In this document: positions 7,083-13,305 of the stretch, piece after piece | Layout: each line of letters begins with the position of its first letter | Numbering within the stretch: position 1 is the stretch's first letter | Source: Thermoplasmatales archaeon | Lineage (GTDB): Archaea > Thermoplasmatota > E2 > DHVEG-1 | Direction of reading: 5' to 3' | NCBI GenBank assembly: GCA_023128855.1 | Contig: JAGMDE010000025.1 | Span: 1-20,135, forward strand | DNA: 20,135 nucleotides | Translations under genes and position numbers: made by a program | Notes under the pieces: model-generated | Seen by the model: only the letters and a program-made list of their open reading frames with translations | Told to the model about the DNA's origin: nothing | Database searches by the model: none

Positions 7083-7181
7083 TTATAGACTATGAGTAAA
7101 AATGTGCATTAATATGGATGCGAATAGCATAAGAACGATTGTTGCGATTGGTATTAATTCAATATTCATTTTCTTTCTCAT
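7083..7181 (-). CDS. Putative 32-residue single-pass membrane peptide
   Basis: A short reading frame starts at ATG 7181 (or at the internal ATG 7169, giving 28 residues) and stops at TAA 7083-7085. It encodes a basic MRKK start, a central hydrophobic segment (about residues 9-27, with IATIVLMLFASILM) and a short His-containing end, the layout of a small single-pass membrane protein. A GGTGTG Shine-Dalgarno-like run lies about 10 nt upstream, and a TATA box at 7243-7250 is well placed, so it appears to have its own promoter. It lies between the transaldolase and hddC genes on the same strand. No homologue is recognised. The promoter and composition support it, but a chance frame of this size is possible. 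Confidence 0.45.
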   Translation of the reverse strand: MRKKMNIELIPIATIVLMLFASILMHIFTHSL

Positions 7182-7201
7182 ATCTCTCACACACCTTCGT
7201 T

Positions 7202-7219
7202 GTCACAATCTCATGTGAC
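7202..7219. promoter_or_regulatory. GTCACA-N6-TGTGAC dyad near the small-ORF promoter
   Basis: A perfect 6-bp inverted repeat with a 6-bp centre lies directly at or after the transcription start predicted from the TATA box at 7243-7250. A repressor bound there would block transcription, or the repeat could fold as a hairpin at the 5' end of the mRNA. It is less AT-rich than the surroundings, which makes chance less likely. Confidence 0.4.
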
Positions 7220-7242
7220 TAGTTATACTCTATAAACAATAC

Positions 7243-7250
7243 TATATAAA
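7243..7250 (-). promoter_or_regulatory. TATA box upstream of the small membrane ORF
   Basis: The minus strand reads AAATTTATATAGT around these bases. The expected start point is near 7220, about 40 nt before the ATG at 7181. It lies after the transaldolase stop codon, so it would restart transcription within the heptose locus. Confidence 0.45.
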
Positions 7251-7315
7251 TTTTATGTGTAAAAGGACCATATTGCCAAAATTGCAGTCTAGAGATTTTC
7301 TCCTTAAAATACAGA

Positions 7316-7984
7316 TTAACAAGTCTTTTCTGCTGATTTGAACTCTTCCCAAGCCTTATCAAATTCTTCCAGAGTGGAAACAGTTCTCTCATGATATGGC
7401 ATTTCTTTCAATATTTTGTACGGAATAGTAATAATATGCGGGTTTCCAGATGCAATTTCCTCAACATCAGATGGTTTCCTGATACTTCCAACAATTAATT
7501 TTGTTTTATAGTTCCCATTATCAATAATTGCTCGAGACTGTTTGACAACTTCAACAGGATCTAAACCTGAATCTCTAATCCTATTGTAAAACAAACTTGC
7601 ATAAGATGCACCTGCCGTGATTGCAAGCATTGCTTGACTTACAGTCATCATTGCTGTAACATTTGTCTTTATCCCTTCACTTTCAAGGACTTTTACAGCC
7701 TTAAGTCCACTCCCATCAGGAAGCATTGGGACTTTTATTACAACATTTTTCCCCCATTTGTTGTATTCTCTAGCAATTACTAGTAACTCGTCTAATGCAT
7801 TTGGCCCTTCGAGACTAACAGGGTATGGTTCAACCATTTTCAAAATCTTTTTAGACTGTTCTTCAAAGTTTACCCCTTTTTCACTAAGGAATATCTTTTG
7901 ATTGGTTGTAACACCTTTTATTAGACCCCATTCTAGTATCTCGGCGATTTGGTCTATATTAGCTGTATCTAGAAATATTTCCAT
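7316..7984 (-). CDS. tal: Transaldolase (short TalC/Mip-type)
   Basis: It transfers a three-carbon dihydroxyacetone unit between ketose and aldose phosphates, forming sedoheptulose 7-phosphate from fructose 6-phosphate and erythrose 4-phosphate. The 222-aa (beta/alpha)8 barrel has LDTANI with D6, TTNQK with N28, the Schiff-base lysine K84 in VVIKVP, and the phosphate loop GSIRKPSD (166-173). E59 and F132 occupy the positions that are Gln and Tyr in fructose-6-phosphate aldolases, which points to a true transaldolase rather than an FSA. Its ATG follows the phosphatase stop codon directly (TAAATG), so it belongs to the heptose operon, where it could supply the pathway's starting sugar. The family is certain; the role is inferred from context. 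Confidence 0.87.
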   Translation of the reverse strand: MEIFLDTANIDQIAEILEWGLIKGVTTNQKIFLSEKGVNFEEQSKKILKMVEPYPVSLEGPNALDELLVIAREYNKWGKNVVIKVPMLPDGSGLKAVKVLESEGIKTNVTAMMTVSQAMLAITAGASYASLFYNRIRDSGLDPVEVVKQSRAIIDNGNYKTKLIVGSIRKPSDVEEIASGNPHIITIPYKILKEMPYHERTVSTLEEFDKAWEEFKSAEKTC

Positions 7985-8581
7985 TTACATCCTCTCTTCT
8001 TCCTCGATAATTAAAGATGCCTTAAAAAGATTTGGTGCTATAAAGTCAGGTTTTGCACCTTCTACTTCTAGTAACTCACAAAGATCACATTTCATTCTAC
8101 CTAGAAGAATGGTTTTACAACCAGCTGTTTGGCCAGCTTGTATATCATTTACTCCATCACCAATCATCCATGAACTTGAAAGATCAATATCCTGTTCTTT
8201 GGCAGCTTGTAGAATCAAACCTGGTTTGGGCTTTCTGCACTCACAAATTATCTTGTAATCTATGTTCTTCCCATCTGGATGATGTAGACAATAATATTCA
8301 CCATCAACGCTTGCTTCTTGTTTTTTAAGCTCATCTCTGACTTTTTCCTTCATTTTTTCAAAAGCATCTATTGTAAACTTATCTTTGGCAATACCTGGTT
8401 GATTTGAGATTATTATTACCTTAAAACCTAGATTTTTAAACTTATTAATTGCTTTTCCAACATCTGGTAAAAGCTTTATTTCATCAGGATTAGCAGGAGA
8501 GTCTAAAATTCCCATTTCTCTATGATAAACAATTTCGTTTATCACACCATCTCTGTCTAAAAAAACCGCTTTATTTGTCAT
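7985..8581 (-). CDS. gmhB: D-glycero-D-manno-heptose bisphosphate phosphatase, GmhB-like
   Basis: This HAD-family phosphatase removes the C7 phosphate of heptose 1,7-bisphosphate to give heptose 1-phosphate. The 198-aa protein shows FLDRDGVIN (7-15, nucleophile D9 and acid/base D11), ISNQPG (58-63) and IGDGVNDIQAG (140-150, with D142). A zinc site C98-x-H100 with C113-x-C115 has the same spacing as the GmhB zinc loop, which separates it from histidinol phosphatases only by context, as those share the loop. RKPKPG (116-121) gives the substrate-binding basic residues. It lies 7 nt after the isomerase gene and abuts the transaldolase gene. Two extra cysteines (C165, C168) near the C terminus form a CxxC of unknown meaning. 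Confidence 0.85.
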   Translation of the reverse strand: MTNKAVFLDRDGVINEIVYHREMGILDSPANPDEIKLLPDVGKAINKFKNLGFKVIIISNQPGIAKDKFTIDAFEKMKEKVRDELKKQEASVDGEYYCLHHPDGKNIDYKIICECRKPKPGLILQAAKEQDIDLSSSWMIGDGVNDIQAGQTAGCKTILLGRMKCDLCELLEVEGAKPDFIAPNLFKASLIIEEEERM

Positions 8582-8588
8582 TTTAATC

Positions 8589-9188
8589 TTATGATTCCAT
8601 TATCTTTTCTTTTAGTCTAAAAGCAATCAGATGTTGTAAAACAACATGAAACGCTTCAACATGAGGAGTTGCATCAAATGGTACAACAACACAAACATCT
8701 GCTACTTCCTTCATTGCTCCACCGTCAAAACCAGCAAATCCTATTGTTTTGCCACCATTCTGTTTAACATAGTCCATTGCTTTCAAAAGATTCTGAGACC
8801 AAGCACCTGCTTTATCACGACCTGATCCACCATGCACGCTTAAAGTAATCAATACATCTCCCTTTTCAAACAAATTCTTGAGTTGTTCGGTATATAGGTT
8901 ATCCCAACCTTCGTCGTTAATAAGCGCAGTCATAAGTGGAACGTTATCATTTAGACAGTGTGCTTTGAATCTTTTTTTACCTTCGACAATTGTTACTTTA
9001 AACAGGTCACACATAAAGTGGTTAGCAGTGCCAGCAGAACCGCCATTACCACAGAAAAATACATTATTTCCATTCTTCCATGCATCATATAATAATTCTA
9101 TAGCCTTATCAATATCTTCTCTGGAGATATTATCACATATTTCCTTTATCTCCTTGAAGTATTGCTCAATTTGTTTTTCATTTTCCAT
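8589..9188 (-). CDS. gmhA: SIS-domain phosphoheptose isomerase, divergent GmhA-like
   Basis: Predicted to isomerise sedoheptulose 7-phosphate to D-glycero-D-manno-heptose 7-phosphate. The 199-aa SIS protein has the CGNGGSA loop (46-52), an LSVHGGSG phosphate loop (116-123) and a C-terminal helix with H181 and H186. Aligned by eye with E. coli GmhA, the metal/catalytic set H61, E65, Q172, H180 becomes H57, D61, E178, H186. The phosphate loop Ser-Thr-Ser becomes Ser-Val-His. It therefore belongs to a variant subfamily. The gene is 10 nt after the kinase gene and 7 nt before gmhB, so the heptose role is supported by operon context. Another phosphosugar substrate is conceivable. The SIS fold is certain. 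Confidence 0.78.
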   Translation of the reverse strand: MENEKQIEQYFKEIKEICDNISREDIDKAIELLYDAWKNGNNVFFCGNGGSAGTANHFMCDLFKVTIVEGKKRFKAHCLNDNVPLMTALINDEGWDNLYTEQLKNLFEKGDVLITLSVHGGSGRDKAGAWSQNLLKAMDYVKQNGGKTIGFAGFDGGAMKEVADVCVVVPFDATPHVEAFHVVLQHLIAFRLKEKIMES

Positions 9189-9198
9189 AATATCATCT

Positions 9199-10200
9199 TC
9201 AGATATTTTTCATGTTAAGTATTATTTTTGATCCTTCAAAATCAAAATCATATCTCATCTTTTTAAGTCCCTTGTTTGACATTTCTTTGATGAATGTAGT
9301 TTTTTCAGTGTTATTTCCATTATGATAGAACATAAAGAATCCGCCACCGCCTGCACCCATTATTTTGCCCCCAAGGGCACCATTATTCTTGGCAAGTTCA
9401 TAGCAACTATCAATAAACTCATTTGAAACACCCTTTGATAACTGTTTTTTTGTATTCCAGTGAACATCAAGGAATTCCCCGAACTTGTCAATATTTCCTT
9501 GTTCAAAAGCAGTCTTTGTTTCAAGTCCAATCCTTTTGATTTCATGAAGAGTATCAATTGTAGCTCCCTCATCGTTTTTACTCTTGCTATCCTGCTCTCT
9601 TAGGATATCAGAAGCTGATCTAGTAATACCTGTGTAAAAAAGCATAATGTTATTATGTAATTCATCCCTTGCTTCCTCGCTCATTTTTATAGGCTCAACA
9701 GTTACTGCTCCATCTTTTGCAAACTCAAAAGATGTAATTCCGCCAAAGGCTGCAATATATTGATCCTGTTTTCCAATAGGTTCCTTTAAAATTTCCATCT
9801 CAATTTTACAAGCTTCCTCAGCTAGTTGTTTCTGAGATACAAATTCTTTCTTGTATGTATGAAGTGCATTTAGAACTGCAACAGCAAAACTCCCAGAGGT
9901 TCCAAGACCAGAGCTACTTGGCATATCAGAGAGAGAAGTAAGTTCTATTCCTTTATTTATATCGAGAAGTCTTAGTGTTTCACGGAAAATATTATGTTTG
10001 ATTTCATCAATATTTTTTACTTGTTCAGCTTTAGAATAATTGAGCTTTATATCATCATCAAATCTGGTATGAACTGTTACAAGAGTATATTTGTCAATAG
10101 CTGCAGCAATAAGTGCTCCACCATATTTTGAATAATAAGAGGGCAGATCAGTACCGCCGCCGCCCAAAGTAATTCTTACAGGTGATCGTGAGATTATCAT
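9199..10200 (-). CDS. hddA: GHMP sugar kinase, HddA-like heptose 7-phosphate kinase
   Basis: Predicted to phosphorylate D-glycero-alpha-D-manno-heptose 7-phosphate at C1 with ATP. The 333-aa protein opens with RSPVRITLGGGGTDLPSYY (5-23), the characteristic start of the HddA group. It has the ATP-binding GHMP motif SDMPSSSGLGTSGS (91-104), a GKQDQYIAAFGG segment with the likely catalytic D146, and the C-terminal GHMP loop KIMGAGGGGFF. A GAGG Shine-Dalgarno stands shortly before its ATG. It is 11 nt downstream of the epimerase gene and 10 nt upstream of the isomerase gene. HddA belongs to the GDP-heptose branch, unlike the PfkB-type HldE of the ADP-heptose branch, so this kinase decides which branch is present. 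Confidence 0.82.
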   Translation of the reverse strand: MIISRSPVRITLGGGGTDLPSYYSKYGGALIAAAIDKYTLVTVHTRFDDDIKLNYSKAEQVKNIDEIKHNIFRETLRLLDINKGIELTSLSDMPSSSGLGTSGSFAVAVLNALHTYKKEFVSQKQLAEEACKIEMEILKEPIGKQDQYIAAFGGITSFEFAKDGAVTVEPIKMSEEARDELHNNIMLFYTGITRSASDILREQDSKSKNDEGATIDTLHEIKRIGLETKTAFEQGNIDKFGEFLDVHWNTKKQLSKGVSNEFIDSCYELAKNNGALGGKIMGAGGGGFFMFYHNGNNTEKTTFIKEMSNKGLKKMRYDFDFEGSKIILNMKNI

Positions 10201-10211
10201 AGTCCTCTTCC

Positions 10212-11150
10212 TTACAAGTTATCAAGTATTTCTCTAATAGCTTTTCTTACAGCTTCATCAGAGGTGTAATTTTCTTTCCAACCAAGTTTATTCATCTTGC
10301 TTGCATCAAGTTGAAAACGAGGGATATCTCCAGCCCAACCTCTTTTTCCACCAGTATATTTGAATTCAACGTTTTTTAGACCCATTTCTTCTACAACCAT
10401 TTCAGCAATACGTGTAACAGTTGTATTACTATCACATCCAAGGTTAAACAGGTTCAATTGTTCATTTGAATGTTCATAACCATGAAGAATGCCGTCAATA
10501 ACATCACATGCATGAAGATATGGCTTCTGTTGTTTTCCATCCCCAAGAATTTCTAACTCTCCAGGGTTTTTATTAAGCTTGTCAATGAAATCTACAATTA
10601 CTCCATGTGTACCTCGGATTCCCACAACATTTGCAAATCTATAAATCCAAGCTTGAAAACCGAATGTTCCACAAAAAGCACTAATTAATCCTTCAGCAGC
10701 AAGCTTTCCAGCTCCATACATTGAGATAGGAAGGGTTGGACCATATTCCTCAGGAATAGAAATGTCTGGGGTTTCAGCATATACCACGCTACTAGATGAA
10801 AAAACAATCTTTTTGATATTGTTAAGTCTCATAGCTTCTAAGATGTTATACGTCGCAATTGCACCTTGTTCGAGATCAAGTCTTGTTTGAGTTTCTCCAA
10901 GTCTAACAAATGGATTTGCTGCAATATGAAAAACAACATCATGATCTTTAATTTCTTTTTTAACAGTATCTAAATCTAACAAATCAGCTTCTATTAAGGA
11001 GAAATTATCATTATTCATATGTTGCTCTAAAAATTCTTGTTTTCCAGAGGTAAAATTATCATATACTGTAACAGTTTCTCCTCTGCTCATAAGTTTATCA
11101 ACTAGGTGACTACCTATGAATCCCGCACCGCCTGTAACAAATGCTTTCAT
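10212..11150 (-). CDS. NAD-dependent nucleotide-sugar epimerase/dehydratase
   Basis: An extended short-chain dehydrogenase acting on a nucleotide sugar. The 312-aa protein has TGGAGFIG (6-13), D31 for NAD ribose, the SSSS stretch (118-121) supplying the catalytic serine, and the Y145-x3-K149 pair in SMYGAGKLAAE. It resembles UDP-glucose 4-epimerase-like enzymes. As the first gene of the heptose operon it may act on the GDP-heptose product or make another sugar for the same glycan. No residue visible here fixes the reaction. A TATA-like AAATATAAG lies about 28 nt before the ATG at 11150 and no Shine-Dalgarno is visible, so a leaderless operon mRNA is likely. Confidence 0.82.
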   Translation of the reverse strand: MKAFVTGGAGFIGSHLVDKLMSRGETVTVYDNFTSGKQEFLEQHMNNDNFSLIEADLLDLDTVKKEIKDHDVVFHIAANPFVRLGETQTRLDLEQGAIATYNILEAMRLNNIKKIVFSSSSVVYAETPDISIPEEYGPTLPISMYGAGKLAAEGLISAFCGTFGFQAWIYRFANVVGIRGTHGVIVDFIDKLNKNPGELEILGDGKQQKPYLHACDVIDGILHGYEHSNEQLNLFNLGCDSNTTVTRIAEMVVEEMGLKNVEFKYTGGKRGWAGDIPRFQLDASKMNKLGWKENYTSDEAVRKAIREILDNL

Positions 11151-11173
11151 GTTATTTTCACTATCTGTGTCGG

Positions 11174-11183
11174 CTTATATTTG
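11174..11183 (-). promoter_or_regulatory. TATA box candidate for the heptose operon
   Basis: The minus strand reads GCAAATATAAGCC here, centred about 28 nt from the ATG at 11150, which suits a leaderless transcript. A second candidate, CTTAAATAAGG, lies about 12 nt further upstream and would leave a leader of about 14 nt. Confidence 0.4.
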
Positions 11184-11222
11184 CCTTATTTAAGTATTTT
11201 TTCCTATCATAAATATTGACTT

Positions 11223-11249
11223 TAACAAACATTTTATAACAAACATTTT
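11223..11249. repeat. 13-bp tandem direct repeat in the promoter of the small Zn protein gene
   Basis: TAACAAACATTTT occurs at 11223-11235 and again at 11237-11249, a 14-bp period with one intervening A. The junction contains the only TATA-like sequence (ATTTTATAAC) before the gene at 11270, so the repeat overlaps the core promoter. It could be a tandem regulator site or a local duplication. Confidence 0.55.
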
Positions 11250-11269
11250 TATTATGGTTATGGAGTAAA

Positions 11270-11452
11270 ATGAAAAGTCAAGTTCATAGAGACGGAATGA
11301 TGTTTAATTGGATTACTGAAAACCATGAAATAGCCCTTGGTTTTAAACGTGTACTTCGTGGTAAATGCAGTGAGTGTGGTAAGAAGATACCTTTCGGTAA
11401 TACCATTTGTGATTCATGTTTCAAAAAAGATAAAGAAATAAGTAAAAAATAA
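11270..11452 (+). CDS. Small double-CxxC (zinc-ribbon-like) protein
   Basis: I do not recognise this family. The 60-aa protein has an N-terminal half rich in His, Asn and aromatic residues (MMFNWITENHEIALGF, 10-25), then two cysteine pairs, C33-x-x-C36 and C47-x-x-C50, within GKCSECGKKIPFG and TICDSC, and a lysine-rich tail. The spacing suits a minimal treble-clef or zinc ribbon. It is preceded by a GGAG run about 5 nt before the ATG at 11270 and by a tandem-repeat promoter, and it is transcribed away from the heptose operon, so its expression looks deliberate. A nucleic-acid-binding or regulatory role is possible but not shown. The cysteine pairs and upstream signals make it more likely real than the overlapping minus-strand frame. 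Confidence 0.65.
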   Translation: MKSQVHRDGMMFNWITENHEIALGFKRVLRGKCSECGKKIPFGNTICDSCFKKDKEISKK

Positions 11453-11491
11453 AGAGGTAAATCCATTTTCTTTAATGCTGCATTTGTACAT

Positions 11492-12835
11492 TTAGGTATC
11501 TAATAATTCATACATATTAAAGGAATGAACTGGATTTTCATATGCACATTTAGTCCCTTTTGAAAAGCAAAAAAGTGCATCACCTGTCTCAGGACATACA
11601 ACCCATTGTTTAATAGCCTGAAGAAAACCAGTTTCTGCCAATAGTTTTTTAATTGGTCGTATATGTTGGGCTAAAAAAAGAGCAAGATCTGTTTTTCCAC
11701 TGTAAGAATCCCTAAATATTGACATCATATTCTGCATGTTTAGATCTCCCCAATGTTTCTCTGTTTCTCGGCTTATACCTTTATAAAGTCTCCAAAATGG
11801 ATAAAAATCGTTTTTACCAAATAACATTAACAATAAACTTTTTGGATTATATCTATCCCTCTGAGTAGCTGCTAATGTTTTGTTAATGTAAATATTTGGG
11901 CGTCTTAATACATAATCAATTTTCCAAAAAGGAGATGTTGACTCAACTGAGTCATTATAAGTGCCTACATAAGAAGTATCTGCATTTGTTTCAACAACAT
12001 ATGCTTCTGGGACTTTTCCATCAGATACAATAATATTGTAACCAATTGTTCTATTTGATGTTAAAATATCAATTGCTTCTTCTGCAGTTGAAGATTGATC
12101 TAGAGCTAACTGAGCTTTATATTTTATAGGTATACCTTTATATGTTATATTATCAGTCAATGAAACCTGGATACATATTCCAATACTTTGTGTGTTTATA
12201 CCACCCCAGCCGTACCAGCCTGCTAGTGCAGGGTACATTGAAGCATAACCATTTTCTGGTTTACGAACTACAATTACCTGGTTATCGAAAATATGTTTAC
12301 CTGTGACTGGATCTTTTAAGCCAAGCGCTGTATCAGAAGAAGATGCCTGGATTAATTTATTGCTAGATGTAGCAGGACCCCAAGCAGCCATACCAGTACA
12401 TTGTCGTGGTTGTGAGTATTTTAAAAGTGGATGTAAATTAATAATATTTAGATCCTCATATGATAGATTAGCTCCGTCTGCTATTCCACGAAATTCTTCC
12501 TTGATTTCCTGAGGAATGTATTCTTCTATTTCGTTCCACATTTCAGTAAGTTCATCGTAATACCCAGCTTTTGTATATTCTATGAACGTAAATCGAAAAA
12601 TTTCATGAATTTTATATTTTAATAAATGGCCTTGCTGAAAACCCATTTCATAATAAGAACCACTTATATGAAGAATTGTTACTCCATCCCGTTCTTCAAT
12701 CCATCCACCATCTAATAGGTCTTTGTTAACTAAATCGTTATTTATAATCTCATTATTAATTATACCAGCATTAACAGTTAAAACACTACTAGATATGACT
12801 AATATAATTATTATACCTAGAGTTTTTATTCTCAT
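11492..12835 (-). CDS. Secreted C45-type Ntn hydrolase / acyltransferase-like protein
   Basis: A predicted extracellular amidase or acyl hydrolase of the C45 (AAT/acid-ceramidase-like) Ntn-hydrolase clan, which self-cleaves to expose an N-terminal cysteine. From the ATG at 12835 the 447-aa protein starts with a signal peptide (MRIKTLGIIIILVISSSVL, cleavage near residue 23). YYEMGFQQGHLL (61-72) is the family G-x-Q-x-G motif and FRGIADGANLSYEDL follows. The likely nucleophile is C146 in RQCTGMAAWG, with the ALAGWYGWGG core downstream (203-212). A longer frame from 12901 would add 22 residues, but a GGTG Shine-Dalgarno before 12835 and the TATA box at 12879-12890 favour the shorter start. The substrate is unknown. 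Confidence 0.78.
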   Translation of the reverse strand: MRIKTLGIIIILVISSSVLTVNAGIINNEIINNDLVNKDLLDGGWIEERDGVTILHISGSYYEMGFQQGHLLKYKIHEIFRFTFIEYTKAGYYDELTEMWNEIEEYIPQEIKEEFRGIADGANLSYEDLNIINLHPLLKYSQPRQCTGMAAWGPATSSNKLIQASSSDTALGLKDPVTGKHIFDNQVIVVRKPENGYASMYPALAGWYGWGGINTQSIGICIQVSLTDNITYKGIPIKYKAQLALDQSSTAEEAIDILTSNRTIGYNIIVSDGKVPEAYVVETNADTSYVGTYNDSVESTSPFWKIDYVLRRPNIYINKTLAATQRDRYNPKSLLLMLFGKNDFYPFWRLYKGISRETEKHWGDLNMQNMMSIFRDSYSGKTDLALFLAQHIRPIKKLLAETGFLQAIKQWVVCPETGDALFCFSKGTKCAYENPVHSFNMYELLDT

Positions 12836-12878
12836 TTTTTCACCAATTTTATTTATATTAATACATTTGAATTTAGTT

Positions 12879-12890
12879 AGTATATAAGTT
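12879..12890 (-). promoter_or_regulatory. TATA box for the C45-type hydrolase gene
   Basis: The minus strand reads AACTTATATACT. A start point about 26 nt downstream (near 12858) would leave a 23-nt leader carrying the GGTG Shine-Dalgarno before the ATG at 12835. It also means the longer start at 12901 would lie upstream of the transcript. Confidence 0.5.
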
Positions 12891-12919
12891 TTATAGAACA
12901 ATAATTACATTTAGGCCGT

Positions 12920-12945
12920 AAAAAAAGAACAAAAATAAAAAGAGA
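12920..12945 (-). terminator. U-rich terminator after the cold-shock gene
   Basis: Read on the minus strand, three T runs (4, 5 and 7 long, in CTCTTTTTATTTTTGTTC then TTTTTTT) lie about 65-90 nt beyond the cold-shock protein stop codon and before the C45 gene promoter. This fits an archaeal intrinsic terminator that isolates the two genes. Confidence 0.4.
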
Positions 12946-13008
12946 ATTAAAGAAGTTAGATTTTTTTTTAATGTCACTATAAAAGCTGAAATCTAAAATT
13001 AAGAAGTT

Positions 13009-13275
13009 TTATTCTTCTTCTCCTTCTTCTGTTTCTTCTTCTTTCTTTGTATTTACTGCTTTTGGGCCCTTATCTGTTTCTTCTCCTTCTTTCTTTATAT
13101 TTATCGCTTTTGGACCCTTATCTGTTTCTTCAATTTCATATTCTACTTTATCTTCCTCTTTAAGGAAGATGCCTTGTGGTATAGATGTTCTGTGAATGAA
13201 GATATCTTTTCCATCTTCACCTTCTATAAATCCATACCCTTTTCTTGGATTATACCATTTTACTTTTCCGTTCAT
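13009..13275 (-). CDS. Cold-shock domain protein with duplicated C-terminal segment
   Basis: A nucleic-acid-binding OB-fold protein, probably an RNA chaperone. The 88-aa protein has VKWYNPRKGYGFIEG (5-19) containing the RNP1 motif, DIFIHRTSI (24-32) containing RNP2, and the last beta-strand element KGPKAINIK (53-61). Then the segment EETDKGPKA.N.KKE is repeated: residues 49-63 recur at 65-79 with a 16-residue (48-bp) period, followed by an acidic Glu-rich tail. A canonical cold-shock domain would end after the first copy. A strong GGAGG Shine-Dalgarno precedes the ATG at 13275, and a hairpin overlaps it. Cold-shock proteins are common in bacteria and patchy in archaea, so the gene may have been acquired by transfer. 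Confidence 0.9.
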   Translation of the reverse strand: MNGKVKWYNPRKGYGFIEGEDGKDIFIHRTSIPQGIFLKEEDKVEYEIEETDKGPKAINIKKEGEETDKGPKAVNTKKEEETEEGEEE

Positions 13276-13284
13276 ATTATTCCT

Positions 13285-13305
13285 CCATAGACTTTGGAGT
13301 CTTGG
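13285..13305 (-). promoter_or_regulatory. Hairpin overlapping the cold-shock gene Shine-Dalgarno
   Basis: The minus-strand leader contains CCA-AGACT-CCAA-AGTCT-A-TGG: a perfect 5-bp stem (13289-13293 with 13298-13302) over a 4-nt loop, extended by three pairs across one bulge. The distal TGG is part of the TGGAGG Shine-Dalgarno (13282-13287), so folding would partly hide it about 10 nt before the ATG at 13275. Confidence 0.4.

Noticed and set aside
6866..7315. Possible tRNA gene or mobile-element scar in the hairpin-rich gap
   Set aside because: No cloverleaf with a T-loop consensus can be built on either strand, and there are no terminal inverted repeats with target duplications.
11284..11466. 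Minus-strand 60-codon frame opposite the small CxxC protein
   Set aside because: No upstream signals and no recognisable features; the opposite strand has paired cysteines, a Shine-Dalgarno and a promoter.
12836..12901. 22-residue N-terminal extension of the C45-type hydrolase
   Set aside because: It would place extra residues before a normal signal peptide, contains the promoter TATA box, and the GGTG Shine-Dalgarno supports the start at 12835.
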